Below are positions 8,545-16,870 of a stretch of DNA of 64,000 nucleotides, one piece after another. The first letter of the stretch is position 1. Every line of letters starts with the position of its first letter. Position numbers and translations under genes: made by a program. The stretch is from Mesorhizobium onobrychidis (lineage in GTDB: Bacteria > Pseudomonadota > Alphaproteobacteria > Rhizobiales > Rhizobiaceae): contig NZ_CP062229.1 in assembly GCF_024707545.1 (NCBI RefSeq), positions 5,003,501 through 5,067,500 on the forward strand, read 5' to 3'. Below the pieces are notes generated by a model. The model did not search any database and was not told the DNA's origin. It worked only from the letters and a program-made list of their open reading frames with translations.

Positions 8545-9465
8545 ATGCTGAAATCGATCCGCACCGCCTTGGCAATGGGCGTTATAACATTAAGCGCCTT
8601 TGGCGCGTCGTCGGCCCTCGCGGAGCCGTTAAAAGTGGTCGCCAGCTTCACGGTCATTGCCGATTTCGCCAAAAATGTCGGCGGCGACCGGATCAATCTG
8701 ACCACCATCGTCGGGCCGGACGGCGATGCCCACGTCTACGAGCCGAGCCCGGCCGACGCGGTGGCCATGGCGGGTGCGGATGTGGTGCTGGTCAACGGCC
8801 TGCATTTCGAAGGCTTTCTGCAGCGCCTGGTCGACGCCAGCGCCACCAAGGCGACAATCGCCGTTCTGACCAAGGGCGTCACGCCGATCAACTTCAAACC
8901 CGAATTCGCTGATGCCGACGCCGCTGAAGGCGAAGACATCGATCCGCATGCCTTCCAATCCGTCGCCAATGCCGAGATCTATGTGAAGAACATCGCCGAC
9001 GCCTTCTGCACCGCCGACGCCGAGGGTTGCGACAGCTACAAGGCCAATGCCGCCGCATACACCGAGAAGCTCGACGCGCTCGAGCGCGACGTGCAGACGG
9101 CGATCCAGTCGATCCCGCAAGAGAAACGCGTCGTCATCACCTCGCATGACGCGTTCGGCTATTTCGAGAAGGCCTATGGCCTCACCTTCCTGGCCCCCGA
9201 AGGGGTGTCGACCGAGTCGGAGCCGTCCGCTGCGGACGTCGCCAAGCTGGTCAGCCAAGTTAAGCGGGACAAGGCGGCGGCGGTATTTGTCGAGAACATC
9301 GCCAACGCGCGGCTGATCGAGCAGATCGCCAGCGAGACCGGGGTCAAGGTGGGCGGCACGCTCTATTCAGACGCGCTGTCGCAGCCCGACGGTCCGGCGT
9401 CGACCTATATCGACCTGATGCAAAACAACATCGAGCAGATCAAAGGCGCGATCCTCGGAAGCTAA
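8545..9465 (+). CDS. Metal ABC transporter substrate-binding protein (cluster A-I; ZnuA/AztC type)
   Basis: A 306-residue periplasmic protein with a Sec signal peptide (residues 1-26, ending ALA-EP). Likely metal ligands are the histidines in GDAHVYEPSP, IDPHAFQS and TSHDAFGYF and the aspartate in LYSDALS, a His-His-His-Asp set known for cluster A-I zinc/manganese binders. The long histidine-rich loop of classical ZnuA is absent; an acidic stretch (FADADAAEGEDID) lies there instead. This resembles AztC-type proteins. It follows the permease by 22 bases with a GAGGTG ribosome site. Confidence 0.9.
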   Translation: MLKSIRTALAMGVITLSAFGASSALAEPLKVVASFTVIADFAKNVGGDRINLTTIVGPDGDAHVYEPSPADAVAMAGADVVLVNGLHFEGFLQRLVDASATKATIAVLTKGVTPINFKPEFADADAAEGEDIDPHAFQSVANAEIYVKNIADAFCTADAEGCDSYKANAAAYTEKLDALERDVQTAIQSIPQEKRVVITSHDAFGYFEKAYGLTFLAPEGVSTESEPSAADVAKLVSQVKRDKAAAVFVENIANARLIEQIASETGVKVGGTLYSDALSQPDGPASTYIDLMQNNIEQIKGAILGS

Positions 9466-9518
9466 GCGGTCGGCGCTGTCCACCCGGTCGGGCTAGCGCA
9501 CGTGCGGGCAACAAAGTG

Positions 9519-9561
9519 CTACAGCGTCCTTTGTGGATCCAAAGGACGCGCGGCGCTGTAG
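9519..9561. repeat. Stem-loop repeat (family shared with 16284-16325)
   Basis: CTACAGCG and CGCTGTAG form the outer arms, and the inner arms GCGTCCTTTG and CAAAGGACGC flank a short loop. A near copy occurs at 16284-16325. It lies 54 bases after the metal-binding protein gene, where it could act as a terminator, but the recurrence shows it is a dispersed element. Confidence 0.75.
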
Positions 9562-9698
9562 GTAGCCGGCTGGATTTCCCGCATGAGAATGTCTATCTGC
9601 ATAGTGGGATTTCTTTTTGCGCGGATTGCCGCCCAGGCCTGGGAGTGGCAAGACTCCGCCCCTGGCCAGCAGGCATCGAACATTGCGAGGACGCCATC

Positions 9699-10037
9699 AT
9701 GGAATATCGTCAGATCGCCGAGGGCTACTCGGTCTCGGGTCAGATCCAGCCCGATGAGGTAGCCGCCATCAAGGCCGCCGGCTTCAAGAGCGTCATCTGC
9801 AACAGGCCGGATGACGAGCAGCCCGGCCAGCCATCAGCGGACAGCGTCAAGGCAGCGGTCGAAGCTGCCGGGCTCGCTTTCCGCTTCATCCCGGTCATCA
9901 GCGGCCAGATCACGGCCGAGAATGTCGGGGACCAGGCCGAGGCGCTCGACGAACTCGAAGGCCCGATCTTCGCCTATTGCCGTTCCGGCGCACGCTGCAC
10001 CAATCTTTACGGGCTGATCCAGCAGTCGAAGGGCTAA
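9699..10037 (+). CDS. DUF442 / TIGR01244 family phosphatase-like protein
   Basis: A 112-residue protein of the DUF442 family, which has a dual-specificity-phosphatase-like fold and often occurs beside or fused to sulfide-metabolism enzymes. The start EYRQIAEGYSVSGQIQPDEVAAIKAAGFKSVICNRPDDE and the signature FAYCRSGARC near the C-terminus, with the presumed active-site cysteine, identify it. I chose the ATG at 9699, after a GCGAGGAC ribosome site, because the family begins at this point. The substrate is not known from the sequence. Confidence 0.85.
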   Translation: MEYRQIAEGYSVSGQIQPDEVAAIKAAGFKSVICNRPDDEQPGQPSADSVKAAVEAAGLAFRFIPVISGQITAENVGDQAEALDELEGPIFAYCRSGARCTNLYGLIQQSKG

Positions 10038-10038
10038 T

Positions 10039-10506
10039 TTAGATCGGCAGCGCTCCGGTTTCCTTCAGCGTTTCGAGCACGATCGCCGTCTTCACATGCT
10101 GCACGGACTCGTGCGGCAGAAGCACGCCGTTGACGAATTCCGACAGCGACTTCAGGTCCGGCGTAACCACCTTCAGGATATAGTCCATCTCGCCGGTTAG
10201 CGCGTGCGCCTCCTGCACTTCCGGCAGCCGCGCCACCAGTTCGCCGAAGCGCTGCGCATTGTCGCGGTTGTGGGTGGCCAGCGTCACCGAGATGACGTTG
10301 ACCAGCGAGAAGCCGAGCTTGTCGCGGTCGAGCACCGCGCGATAACCCCTGATGTAGCCGTCCTCCTCCAGCCTCTGGCGGCGGCGCGAACATTGCGACG
10401 CCGACAGGTTCACCCGTTCCGAGAGATCATTGTTGGTCAGTCGTGCGTCGCCCTGCAACAGAGCCATTATCTTGCGGTCAAACTGATCAACGCGCGCGTC
10501 ATCCAT
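10039..10506 (-). CDS. Lrp/AsnC family transcriptional regulator
   Basis: A 155-residue regulator with an N-terminal helix-turn-helix (DQFDRKIMALLQGDARLTNNDLSERVNLSASQCSRRRQRLEEDGYI) and a C-terminal RAM/effector domain with the GEMDYILKVVTPD segment. It is divergent from hppD across 140 bases, so it probably controls tyrosine/4-hydroxyphenylpyruvate catabolism. The TGTGCACA palindrome at 10522-10529 near its own start is a possible site. I chose the ATG at 10506, the usual family start; an upstream ATG at 10539 would add 11 residues. Confidence 0.9.
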   Translation of the reverse strand: MDDARVDQFDRKIMALLQGDARLTNNDLSERVNLSASQCSRRRQRLEEDGYIRGYRAVLDRDKLGFSLVNVISVTLATHNRDNAQRFGELVARLPEVQEAHALTGEMDYILKVVTPDLKSLSEFVNGVLLPHESVQHVKTAIVLETLKETGALPI

Positions 10507-10646
10507 GAATTTTTCTTCCACTGTGCACAATTCTCGCATGATCTAATCGTTTAAAGCGTTTGAATGCAAGCACCATGCACCTGCTCCGCGCTATAATAGC
10601 GTCAAAATGGCCTTTTCCGGCCACGCAGCTTTTGGATGACAATGCC

Positions 10647-11759
10647 ATGGGTCCCTTCCCGCACGATGCACCGCCCGCAAAGATCAGCAAAGCCAACCCC
10701 GCCGGCACCGACGGCTTCGAATTCGTCGAGTTCTCGCATCCCGAACCGGAAAAGCTCGCCGAGCTTTTCACCCGCATGGGCTATGTACCGGTAGCCAAGC
10801 ACCGCACCAAGAACATCACCGTCTGGCGGCAGGGCGACATCAACTATGTCGTCAATGCCGAACCCGGCTCGCATGCGATGAAGTTCGTCGACAAGCATGG
10901 CCCCTGCGCGGCCTCGATGGCCTGGCGGGTCGTCGATGCCAAGCATGCCTTCGACCACGCCGTCGCCAAAGGCGCCACACCCTATGAAGGCGTCGACAAG
11001 GCGCTCGACGTGCCGGCAATCGTCGGCATCGGCGGTTCACTGCTCTATTTCATCGAGACTTATGGGGAAAAGGGCTCGGCCTATGATGCCGAGTTCGACT
11101 GGCTGGGCGCACGCGACCCGAAGCCGGAAGGCGTCGGCTTCTATTATCTCGACCACCTCACCCACAATGTCTATCGCGGCCAGATGGACAAATGGTGGGA
11201 TTTCTATCGCGACCTGTTCGGCTTCAAGCAGATCCATTTCTTCGATATCGACGGCAAGATCACCGGCTTGGTCAGCCGCGCGATCACCTCGCCCTGCGGC
11301 AAGATCCGCATCCCGCTGAACGAGTCCAAGGATGACACTAGCCAGATCGCCGAATATCTGAAGAAGTACAATGGCGAAGGCATCCAGCACATCGCCGTCG
11401 GAACGGACGAGATCTACGGCGCCACCGACAGACTGGCCGCCAATGGGTTGAAGTTCATGCCAGGCCCGCCTGAGACCTATTACGACATGTCCCACGACAG
11501 GGTGAACGGCCATGACGAGCCGATCGAGCGCATGAAAAAGCACGGCATCCTGATCGACGGCGAAGGCGTGGTCGACGGCGGCACGACCAAGATCCTGCTG
11601 CAGATCTTTTCCAAAACCGTGATCGGGCCGATCTTCTTCGAATTCATCCAGAGGAAGGGCGACGAAGGTTTTGGCGAGGGCAATTTCCGCGCTTTGTTCG
11701 AATCGATCGAGCAGGACCAGATCAAGCGTGGCGTGCTGAAGGTGCAGGCGGCGGAGTGA
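10647..11759 (+). CDS. hppD: 4-hydroxyphenylpyruvate dioxygenase
   Basis: A 370-residue non-haem iron dioxygenase that converts 4-hydroxyphenylpyruvate to homogentisate, the second step of tyrosine degradation. The iron ligands are His170 (YYLDHLTHN), His248 (GEGIQHIAVG) and Glu332 (PIFFEFIQRKG). Their spacing agrees with the characterised Pseudomonas enzyme. I chose the ATG at 10647 (MGPFPHDAPP), the normal start in rhizobial homologues; in-frame codons upstream would add 29 non-conserved residues. The product is the substrate of HmgA, encoded at 14947-16260. Confidence 0.96.
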   Translation: MGPFPHDAPPAKISKANPAGTDGFEFVEFSHPEPEKLAELFTRMGYVPVAKHRTKNITVWRQGDINYVVNAEPGSHAMKFVDKHGPCAASMAWRVVDAKHAFDHAVAKGATPYEGVDKALDVPAIVGIGGSLLYFIETYGEKGSAYDAEFDWLGARDPKPEGVGFYYLDHLTHNVYRGQMDKWWDFYRDLFGFKQIHFFDIDGKITGLVSRAITSPCGKIRIPLNESKDDTSQIAEYLKKYNGEGIQHIAVGTDEIYGATDRLAANGLKFMPGPPETYYDMSHDRVNGHDEPIERMKKHGILIDGEGVVDGGTTKILLQIFSKTVIGPIFFEFIQRKGDEGFGEGNFRALFESIEQDQIKRGVLKVQAAE

Positions 11760-11811
11760 GGCAGCGGCCTAACCTCTTGCGGTTGGATCAGTTGTGGCTC
11801 AGATTCTAGCC

Positions 11812-12039
11812 ATGAATATTCCTGTCGCAGGCCAAATTGTCGGAACTCGTCAGGCGTGCGGAAGCCGGTGAGGAGATCGTGCTCACGCGCTACGGCAAAG
11901 TCGCGGCTCGCCTCGTGCCGCCGGCAACCGCCGAACACCTGCCTCGCATCGGCGCCTTGAAGGGTAGAATCCGGATCGCAGACGATTTTGACGAACTCGG
12001 TCCCGAGTGGGACGAGTACGTCAAATGAAGGCGGGTTAG
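11812..12039 (+). pseudogene. Decayed Phd/YefM antitoxin with toxin stub
   Basis: The ATG at 11812 reads MNIPVA and then loses frame. From 11834 the next frame reads AKLSELVRRAEAGEEIVLTRYGKVAARLVPP and on to a stop at 12028. Together these would give the prevent-host-death antitoxin pattern VAEAKLSEL, so a two-base loss in a Glu codon is likely. A TTG at 11837 could still start a 63-residue remnant. A downstream ATG overlaps the stop (12025), exactly where a PIN toxin gene should begin, but it reads only four codons to TAG at 12037-12039. The toxin body is absent. Confidence 0.7.
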
Positions 12040-12049
12040 CTCCCAGCCG

Positions 12050-12610
12050 TTAAGACGTCGCGTTGGCCTGATTACCCAAAGCCAACCTCTCGACCTCCGC
12101 TTTCCTGAGTTTCATATCATAGTCGAGGAAGAACTCGTCGAGCTGCGGCGGTTTCACCGATGTGCCGGACAGCATGGCGTGCACCTGGCCGCGATGATGG
12201 ATGTCGTGGATGAAGAGGTGGGCGAGCAGGTCGCCGATGCGCTCCGGTATTTTTCCGTCCTCGCGCCGGTCGGTGATGACGCGGCGGTCCAGATCGTCGG
12301 TCGACAGGTGATCGCAAAAGGCGATCAATCGCCGGTCGGATGCAACCTGGGCGGCAAACAGCGCCTGTGGTTCATCGAACGGCACGAAATCGTCATGAGC
12401 CGCGGCGCCAACGCCACCCTGCTCGAGAAAATCGAGATAGAGATGATCGACAGCCAGGATGTGATTGAGCGTTGCCTTGATCGAGGGAAAGAAGCTGGTT
12501 CGCTCGGCATCGAATTCACCGGGCTCAAGCTGTAGCACGGCGCGGTAGAGCCGGTCGTTCGACCAGAGATTATTGCGTGCCATGCGGCGATTATGGTCCA
12601 GCAGGTCCAC
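12050..12610 (-). CDS. DinB/damage-inducible family protein
   Basis: A protein of about 186 residues with the DinB/YfiT-type four-helix-bundle pattern: ARNNLWSNDRLYRAVLQL, then SIKATLNHILAVDHLYLDFL with the first metal histidine, and LLAHLFIHDIHHRGQVHAML with the other histidines. Members bind a divalent metal; some are thiol-dependent transferases, but most have no known role. I chose the GTG at 12610 because DLLDHNRRMARNN looks like conserved sequence; an ATG at 12583 would be shorter. It has no evident functional link to its neighbours. Confidence 0.82.
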   Translation of the reverse strand: MDLLDHNRRMARNNLWSNDRLYRAVLQLEPGEFDAERTSFFPSIKATLNHILAVDHLYLDFLEQGGVGAAAHDDFVPFDEPQALFAAQVASDRRLIAFCDHLSTDDLDRRVITDRREDGKIPERIGDLLAHLFIHDIHHRGQVHAMLSGTSVKPPQLDEFFLDYDMKLRKAEVERLALGNQANATS

Positions 12611-12611
12611 G

Positions 12612-12908
12612 TCACATACTCGCCCAACCAGCCCAGGCAATCAAGTTCACAGCAATACCGATAGCACCTATGGCTAGCAGACGAGCGATCATGCCACGCC
12701 GCAGCGCTTGCGTTTCAACATCGCTTGCAACGTGCCGGTTCAAAGCGACGTAAATAAGCTTCGCCGGACGCGCAACGCTGCTGAAGTTGTGGAGTCTTTC
12801 AGATCGGTCCTCAACCTGATGGCAAAGTCGGATTGCCGAAATTAGAGGCCAGGCAGTAGCGATGCCGCAAATTCCCACAAACCAGAGATAAGTAGCAGTG
12901 TACGGCAT
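12612..12908 (-). CDS. Hypothetical small membrane protein
   Basis: A 98-residue protein that I do not recognise. It has one hydrophobic segment at the N-terminus (YLWFVGICGIATAWPLISAI) and another at the C-terminus (MIARLLAIGAIGIAVNLIAWAGWA), with a charged soluble stretch between. The ATG at 12908 is preceded by AGGATCAGG, a plausible ribosome site. It sits between the FAH-family gene and the DinB-like gene in the same direction. It is lower in GC than the adjacent catabolic genes. Confidence 0.55.
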   Translation of the reverse strand: MPYTATYLWFVGICGIATAWPLISAIRLCHQVEDRSERLHNFSSVARPAKLIYVALNRHVASDVETQALRRGMIARLLAIGAIGIAVNLIAWAGWASM

Positions 12909-12954
12909 CCTGATCCTGCCAGCGCTTCGGAACGACGCTAGATATAGAATTGCT

Positions 12955-13968
12955 TCAAATTGCGTATTTCTCGACCTTCTGCTCGATCGCACCAAAAATT
13001 GAATGTCCGGTCCTGTCCTTCATCTCGATGCGCACCGTATCGCCAAAGCGCAGGAACGGGGTTGTCGGTTCGCCGGCTTCGATCGTTTCGATCATGCGCA
13101 ACTCGGCAATGCAGGAATAGCCGGCGCCGCCCGCCGAGATAGGCTTGCCCGGGCCACCGTCGAGCTTGTTGGAGACCGTGCCCGAACCGATGATGGAGCC
13201 GGCGGCCAGCGGTCGGGTTTTTGCGGCATGCGCGATCAGCGCCGGAAAATCGAAGGTCATGTCCACGCCGGCGTTCGCCCGGCCGAATGGCTTGCCGTTG
13301 AGGTCGACCAGCAGCGGCAGGCTGACCTTGCCGCCATCCCAGGCATCGCCGAGTTCGTCCGGCGTTACCGCGACCGGCGAAAACGCTGAGGACGGCTTTG
13401 ATTGGAAGAAGCCGAAGCCCTTGGCAAGCTCTGGCGCGGTAAGGGAACGCAGCGTGACGTCATTGACCAGCATGACCAGCCGGATCGCGGCCCGCGTCTC
13501 ATCTAGGCTTGCTCCCATAGGCACATCATCGACAATGACGGCGACCTCCGCTTCCATGTCGACGCCAAAAGCCTCGTCGGCCGCCCGGATCGGATCACGT
13601 GGCGCGATGAAACTGTCCGAACCACCCTGATAAATCAGCGGATCGGTCCAGAAGCTTGCCGGCATTTCGGCGCCGCGCGCCTTCCGCACCAGCTCGACAT
13701 GGCTCACATAGGCCGAGCCGTCGGCCCATTGATATGCGCGCGGCAACGGCGAATGGGCGTCATGCTCGTGAAAGCGCGCTGACGGCACCGCATTGTTCTC
13801 CAGCGATTCCGCCATGGCGGCGAGATGCGGCGCGATCCGGCTCCAGTCGTCGAGTGCCGCCTGCAGCGTCGGCACCAGAAACGAGGCATCGGTAAAGCGC
13901 GTCAGGTCGCGCGAGACGACGACCAGCTTTCCGTCGCGCGACCCGTCCTTCAATGTGGCAAGCTTCAT
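12955..13968 (-). CDS. Fumarylacetoacetate hydrolase family protein
   Basis: A 337-residue protein of the FAH superfamily. In this setting it most likely cleaves fumarylacetoacetate to fumarate and acetoacetate, the last step of the homogentisate pathway. The C-terminal catalytic domain contains the metal-binding acidic residues in MEAEVAVIVDDV, then LVMLVNDVTLR, GFGFFQSKPSSAFSP and GSIIGSGTVSN. It is third in the leftward set hmgA-MBL-FAH. No maleylacetoacetate isomerase gene is visible between them or elsewhere in the window, so that step must be encoded elsewhere or be non-enzymatic. Confidence 0.9.
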   Translation of the reverse strand: MKLATLKDGSRDGKLVVVSRDLTRFTDASFLVPTLQAALDDWSRIAPHLAAMAESLENNAVPSARFHEHDAHSPLPRAYQWADGSAYVSHVELVRKARGAEMPASFWTDPLIYQGGSDSFIAPRDPIRAADEAFGVDMEAEVAVIVDDVPMGASLDETRAAIRLVMLVNDVTLRSLTAPELAKGFGFFQSKPSSAFSPVAVTPDELGDAWDGGKVSLPLLVDLNGKPFGRANAGVDMTFDFPALIAHAAKTRPLAAGSIIGSGTVSNKLDGGPGKPISAGGAGYSCIAELRMIETIEAGEPTTPFLRFGDTVRIEMKDRTGHSIFGAIEQKVEKYAI

Positions 13969-14020
13969 GCGGTTTCCTCTTCTGGTGCGGCTTTGGTGCC
14001 GCTTTGAATTTTTGTTCTAC

Positions 14021-14086
14021 GCCTGATCTCTTCCGAAAACCGGTTCTCACTTTTCGCTAGCGGTCCTTCGGTTCGGGATCATGCTC
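14021..14086. repeat. Remnant of a dispersed palindromic repeat at the end of the MBL gene
   Basis: The segment GAAAACCGGTTCTCACTTTTCGC, flanked by GATCTC on one side and GATCATGC on the other, matches the form of a common rhizobial intergenic repeat as I remember it, with about 17 bases of extra sequence in one arm. It spans the stop codon of the MBL-fold gene, so the last codons of that gene (EHDPEPKDR) may derive from or overlap the repeat. Confidence 0.4.
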
Positions 14087-14950
14087 CAGTCCCACAACAA
14101 GGCCGTCGTGGGCGATCGTCAAGTCTCCGGCCCATGTTTTCCTGACGGCGGCGATCCAGTCGGCTTCGCCGATCTCGGGATCGTCGGCCGGAATGAGGTG
14201 GTTGAGCACCAGTCGCCCGACCCCGGCCTCCGTGGCGATGCGCCCCGCCTCCCCGGCGAAGCTGTGGCTGGCGAGCAGATGTTCCCTCAGCCGCGCGCCG
14301 TTGCCGGTCTTCGCTACGAGCCGCTCGATGCCTTCTTCCAGCATGGCTTCATGGACGAGGATGTCGGCGCCTTTGGCAAAATCGGCCAATGGCGGAAAGA
14401 ATGCCGTATCGGCGGAGAACACGACGCTTTGTCCGGCATGCTCGAAGCGCAGCGCAAAGCAGTCGGTCACCGGCGGGTGGTCGACGCGCAGTGCTGAAAT
14501 CTTCAGGCCGCGCTCCTCCATCACCCGGCCTTCGCCGAACTCGATGATCGAAACCATGTCGAGAATATCAGGCCGGCCTTCGTCGGCGATGCGGATCTCG
14601 ATGTCGAATTCCATCGCCTGGCAAAAGCGCTGCCAGTAATGGTCGGTGCCGGGCGGGCCGAACACGGTGACCGGTGTCGCCAGACCCGCGGTCCAGGCGG
14701 TGTGGATCAGCGGACCGAGTTCCAGCACATGGTCGGAATGCAGATGCGTGATGAAGACCAGGTCGAGCGTCTTCAAGCTGATGCCGGCGTCGGCCAGCCC
14801 GCGCGTCACGCCAAGCCCGCAATCGACGACGATGTTGCGGCCGCCGATCTCCAGCAGCGATGAACTCGGCCATGGCCCGCCCGGCCGGAGCGCCGGGCCT
14901 CCCTTCGAGCCCAGCAGCACCAGCCGATCCCGCATTGAATCGGCGCTCAA
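14057..14950 (-). CDS. MBL-fold metallo-hydrolase (RNase Z/arylsulfatase-like)
   Basis: A 297-residue metallo-beta-lactamase-fold protein. The first metal motif is [13 protein letters not shown] near residue 70; further ligands are in SADTAFFPP and the C-terminal VLNHLIP. The layout resembles RNase Z/ElaC and PQQ-B-like hydrolases rather than beta-lactamases. It is encoded between hmgA and the FAH gene and overlaps hmgA by four bases, so it is translated with the homogentisate enzymes. Its reaction in that pathway is unknown; a lactonase or thioester hydrolase role would be a guess. Confidence 0.85.
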   Translation of the reverse strand: MSADSMRDRLVLLGSKGGPALRPGGPWPSSSLLEIGGRNIVVDCGLGVTRGLADAGISLKTLDLVFITHLHSDHVLELGPLIHTAWTAGLATPVTVFGPPGTDHYWQRFCQAMEFDIEIRIADEGRPDILDMVSIIEFGEGRVMEERGLKISALRVDHPPVTDCFALRFEHAGQSVVFSADTAFFPPLADFAKGADILVHEAMLEEGIERLVAKTGNGARLREHLLASHSFAGEAGRIATEAGVGRLVLNHLIPADDPEIGEADWIAAVRKTWAGDLTIAHDGLVVGLEHDPEPKDR

Positions 14951-16260
14951 GACCAGTCGCCCTCGGGCGTGCCGTTGAAACGCTTCTTCAGATCGGCCCA
15001 GCAGTCGATGTAATTATCCTGCCGGGTTTCGAGCTCGGCGCCGTAGCGGGTCAGCATCTGCGGGAATCGGGTCTCGAACATGAAGGCCATGGTGTTATCG
15101 AGCTTGACCGGTTTCAGCTCGGCGCGCGAGGCCTTTTCGAAGCCAGGCGCGTCAGGCCCGTGGGCCAGCATCAGATTGTGCAAGCTGATGCCGCCGGGGA
15201 CAAAACCCTCTTCCTTGGCGTCGTACTGGCCGTGGATCAGGCCCATGAACTCGCTCATGATGTTGCGGTGATACCAGGGCGGGCGGAATGTGTTTTCGGC
15301 CACCAGCCAGCGCGGCGGGAAGATGACGAAGTCGATATTGGCGGTGCCCTCCTCGCCGCTTGGCGCGGTCAGCACGGTGAAGATCGACGGGTCGGGATGG
15401 TCGAACAGAAGCGCGCCGACCGGTGAAAATGTTGCAAGATCATATTTATAAGGCGCGTAGTTGCCGTGCCACGCCACCACGTCCAGCGGCGAATGGCCGA
15501 TCTCGGTGACATGGAAATTGCCGCACCATTTGACGATCAGCCGACACGGCGTTTCCTTGTCCTCGAACCAGGCACAGGGCGTCTTGAAATCGCGCGGATT
15601 GGCCAGGCAATTGGCGCCGATCGGACCGCGGTCGGGCAGCGTCAGCTTGGCACCGTAATTCTCGCAGACATAGCCCCGCACCTCCTTGTCGACCAGCTCG
15701 ACCTTGAAGACGAGGCCGCGCGGCAAGACCGCGATCTCGCCTGGCCTGAGCTCGATGACGCCCATTTCGGTGACGAAGCGCACGGCCCCAACTTGCGGCA
15801 CAATCAGCAATTCGCCATCAGCGTTGAAGAAATGGTCGTCGGTCATCGAGCGGTTGGCGACATAGACATGCGCCGCCATGCCGGTCTGGCCCAGCACGTC
15901 GCCGGCAGTGGTGATCGAGCGCATGCCAGCGATGAAATCGGTCGGCTCGGTCGGCATCGGCACCGGGTTCCAGCGATACTGGCCGAGCGCCAGTTCGTGA
16001 TCGCCGACATTGGGGGCGGTCTTCCACAAGGGAGAACTCACCGCCTTGAAGCGGCCGGTGTGCCTGACGCTCGGTCTGATACGGTAGAGCCAGGAGCGCT
16101 CATTGGTGCCGCGCGGCGCGGTGAAGGGCGAGCCGGACAATTGCTCGGCATAAAGGCCGTAGGCCGGCCGCTGCGGCGAGTTGCGCCCCTGCGGCAGCGA
16201 GCCAGGCAAGGTTTCGGTTTCGAAGTCGTTGCCGAAGCCCGGCATGTAGGAAAAGGTCAT
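14947..16260 (-). CDS. hmgA: Homogentisate 1,2-dioxygenase
   Basis: A 437-residue cupin-type dioxygenase that opens the ring of homogentisate to maleylacetoacetate. The start [26 protein letters not shown] is highly typical of the family. The iron-binding region is in the C-terminal third, with [26 protein letters not shown] and the [16 protein letters not shown] segment. It heads a leftward set with the MBL and FAH genes and is divergent from a MarR-type regulator. An AGGAGGATCGG ribosome site precedes its ATG. Confidence 0.97.
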   Translation of the reverse strand: MTFSYMPGFGNDFETETLPGSLPQGRNSPQRPAYGLYAEQLSGSPFTAPRGTNERSWLYRIRPSVRHTGRFKAVSSPLWKTAPNVGDHELALGQYRWNPVPMPTEPTDFIAGMRSITTAGDVLGQTGMAAHVYVANRSMTDDHFFNADGELLIVPQVGAVRFVTEMGVIELRPGEIAVLPRGLVFKVELVDKEVRGYVCENYGAKLTLPDRGPIGANCLANPRDFKTPCAWFEDKETPCRLIVKWCGNFHVTEIGHSPLDVVAWHGNYAPYKYDLATFSPVGALLFDHPDPSIFTVLTAPSGEEGTANIDFVIFPPRWLVAENTFRPPWYHRNIMSEFMGLIHGQYDAKEEGFVPGGISLHNLMLAHGPDAPGFEKASRAELKPVKLDNTMAFMFETRFPQMLTRYGAELETRQDNYIDCWADLKKRFNGTPEGDWS

Positions 16261-16283
16261 CCGATCCTCCTCGATTAACGCTG

Positions 16284-16325
16284 CCAGAGCGTCCTTTGCG
16301 CGTCAAAGGACGCGCGGCGCTCCGG
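16284..16325. repeat. Stem-loop repeat (family shared with 9519-9561)
   Basis: Inner arms GCGTCCTTTG and CAAAGGACGC with an outer imperfect pair CCAGAGCG/CGCTCCGG. The inner arms are identical to those at 9519-9561. This copy lies in the hmgA/marR divergent promoter region, within 25 bases of the hmgA start, so it is transcribed as part of the hmgA leader or sits over its promoter. Confidence 0.75.
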
Positions 16326-16347
16326 GATTGACCAAATTGGTTTCATT

Positions 16348-16368
16348 TGTAACCATCGAAAATGTAAC
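16348..16368. promoter_or_regulatory. Candidate operator: TGTAAC direct repeat
   Basis: TGTAAC occurs at 16348-16353 and again at 16363-16368, 15 bases apart, about 35 bases before the marR ATG and in the only AT-rich part of this divergent intergenic region. It could be a site for the MarR regulator. The pattern alone supports it. Confidence 0.35.
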
Positions 16369-16401
16369 TATCAACCGCAGCGTCTGCCGGGATACGAAGC
16401 C

Positions 16402-16839
16402 ATGGACGTCCTAGAACTGGAAAGCTTCCTGCCCTACCGGCTCTACCGTCTCGCCGATGCCGTCAGCCGCGAATTCTCAAAAGTCTACAAGGATCGTCAC
16501 GGCCTGACGCGTCCGGAATGGCGCACGCTGGCCGGGCTCGGCCAGCGCGGCACGATGACCGCGACGGAACTCGGCGAACAATCGGCCATGCACAAGACCA
16601 AGGTTTCTCGAGCCGTGGCGGAGCTGGAGAGGCGCCGGTGGCTGATCCGAACTTCGGATAAAAATGACCGCCGCCTCGAACATCTGACCCTGACCAGAGC
16701 AGGCCTTGCCGCCTATGGCGAGATGGTGCCGCTCGCAAAAGCGTTCGAGCGGGAGTTGCTCGCGAGGCTCAGTGCGGAAGAGCGGGCGGCGATTGTCGGC
16801 GGGGTAGCGGCGCTGGAGGCAAAACTCACCTTGGGCTGA
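16402..16839 (+). CDS. MarR family transcriptional regulator, probable regulator of hmgA
   Basis: A 145-residue winged-helix regulator with the typical MarR core: LTRPEWRTLAGLGQRGTMTATELGEQSAMHKTKVSRAVAELERRRWLIRTSDKNDRRLEHLTLT. The DxR motif of the wing is in DKNDRR. It is transcribed away from hmgA across 141 bases. Homogentisate-pathway regulators of the MarR or IclR type are known in similar positions, so control of hmgA-MBL-FAH is a reasonable inference. Confidence 0.9.
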   Translation: MDVLELESFLPYRLYRLADAVSREFSKVYKDRHGLTRPEWRTLAGLGQRGTMTATELGEQSAMHKTKVSRAVAELERRRWLIRTSDKNDRRLEHLTLTRAGLAAYGEMVPLAKAFERELLARLSAEERAAIVGGVAALEAKLTLG

Positions 16840-16870
16840 AATACTCCCACAGGTTCGACCGCCTCAGACA

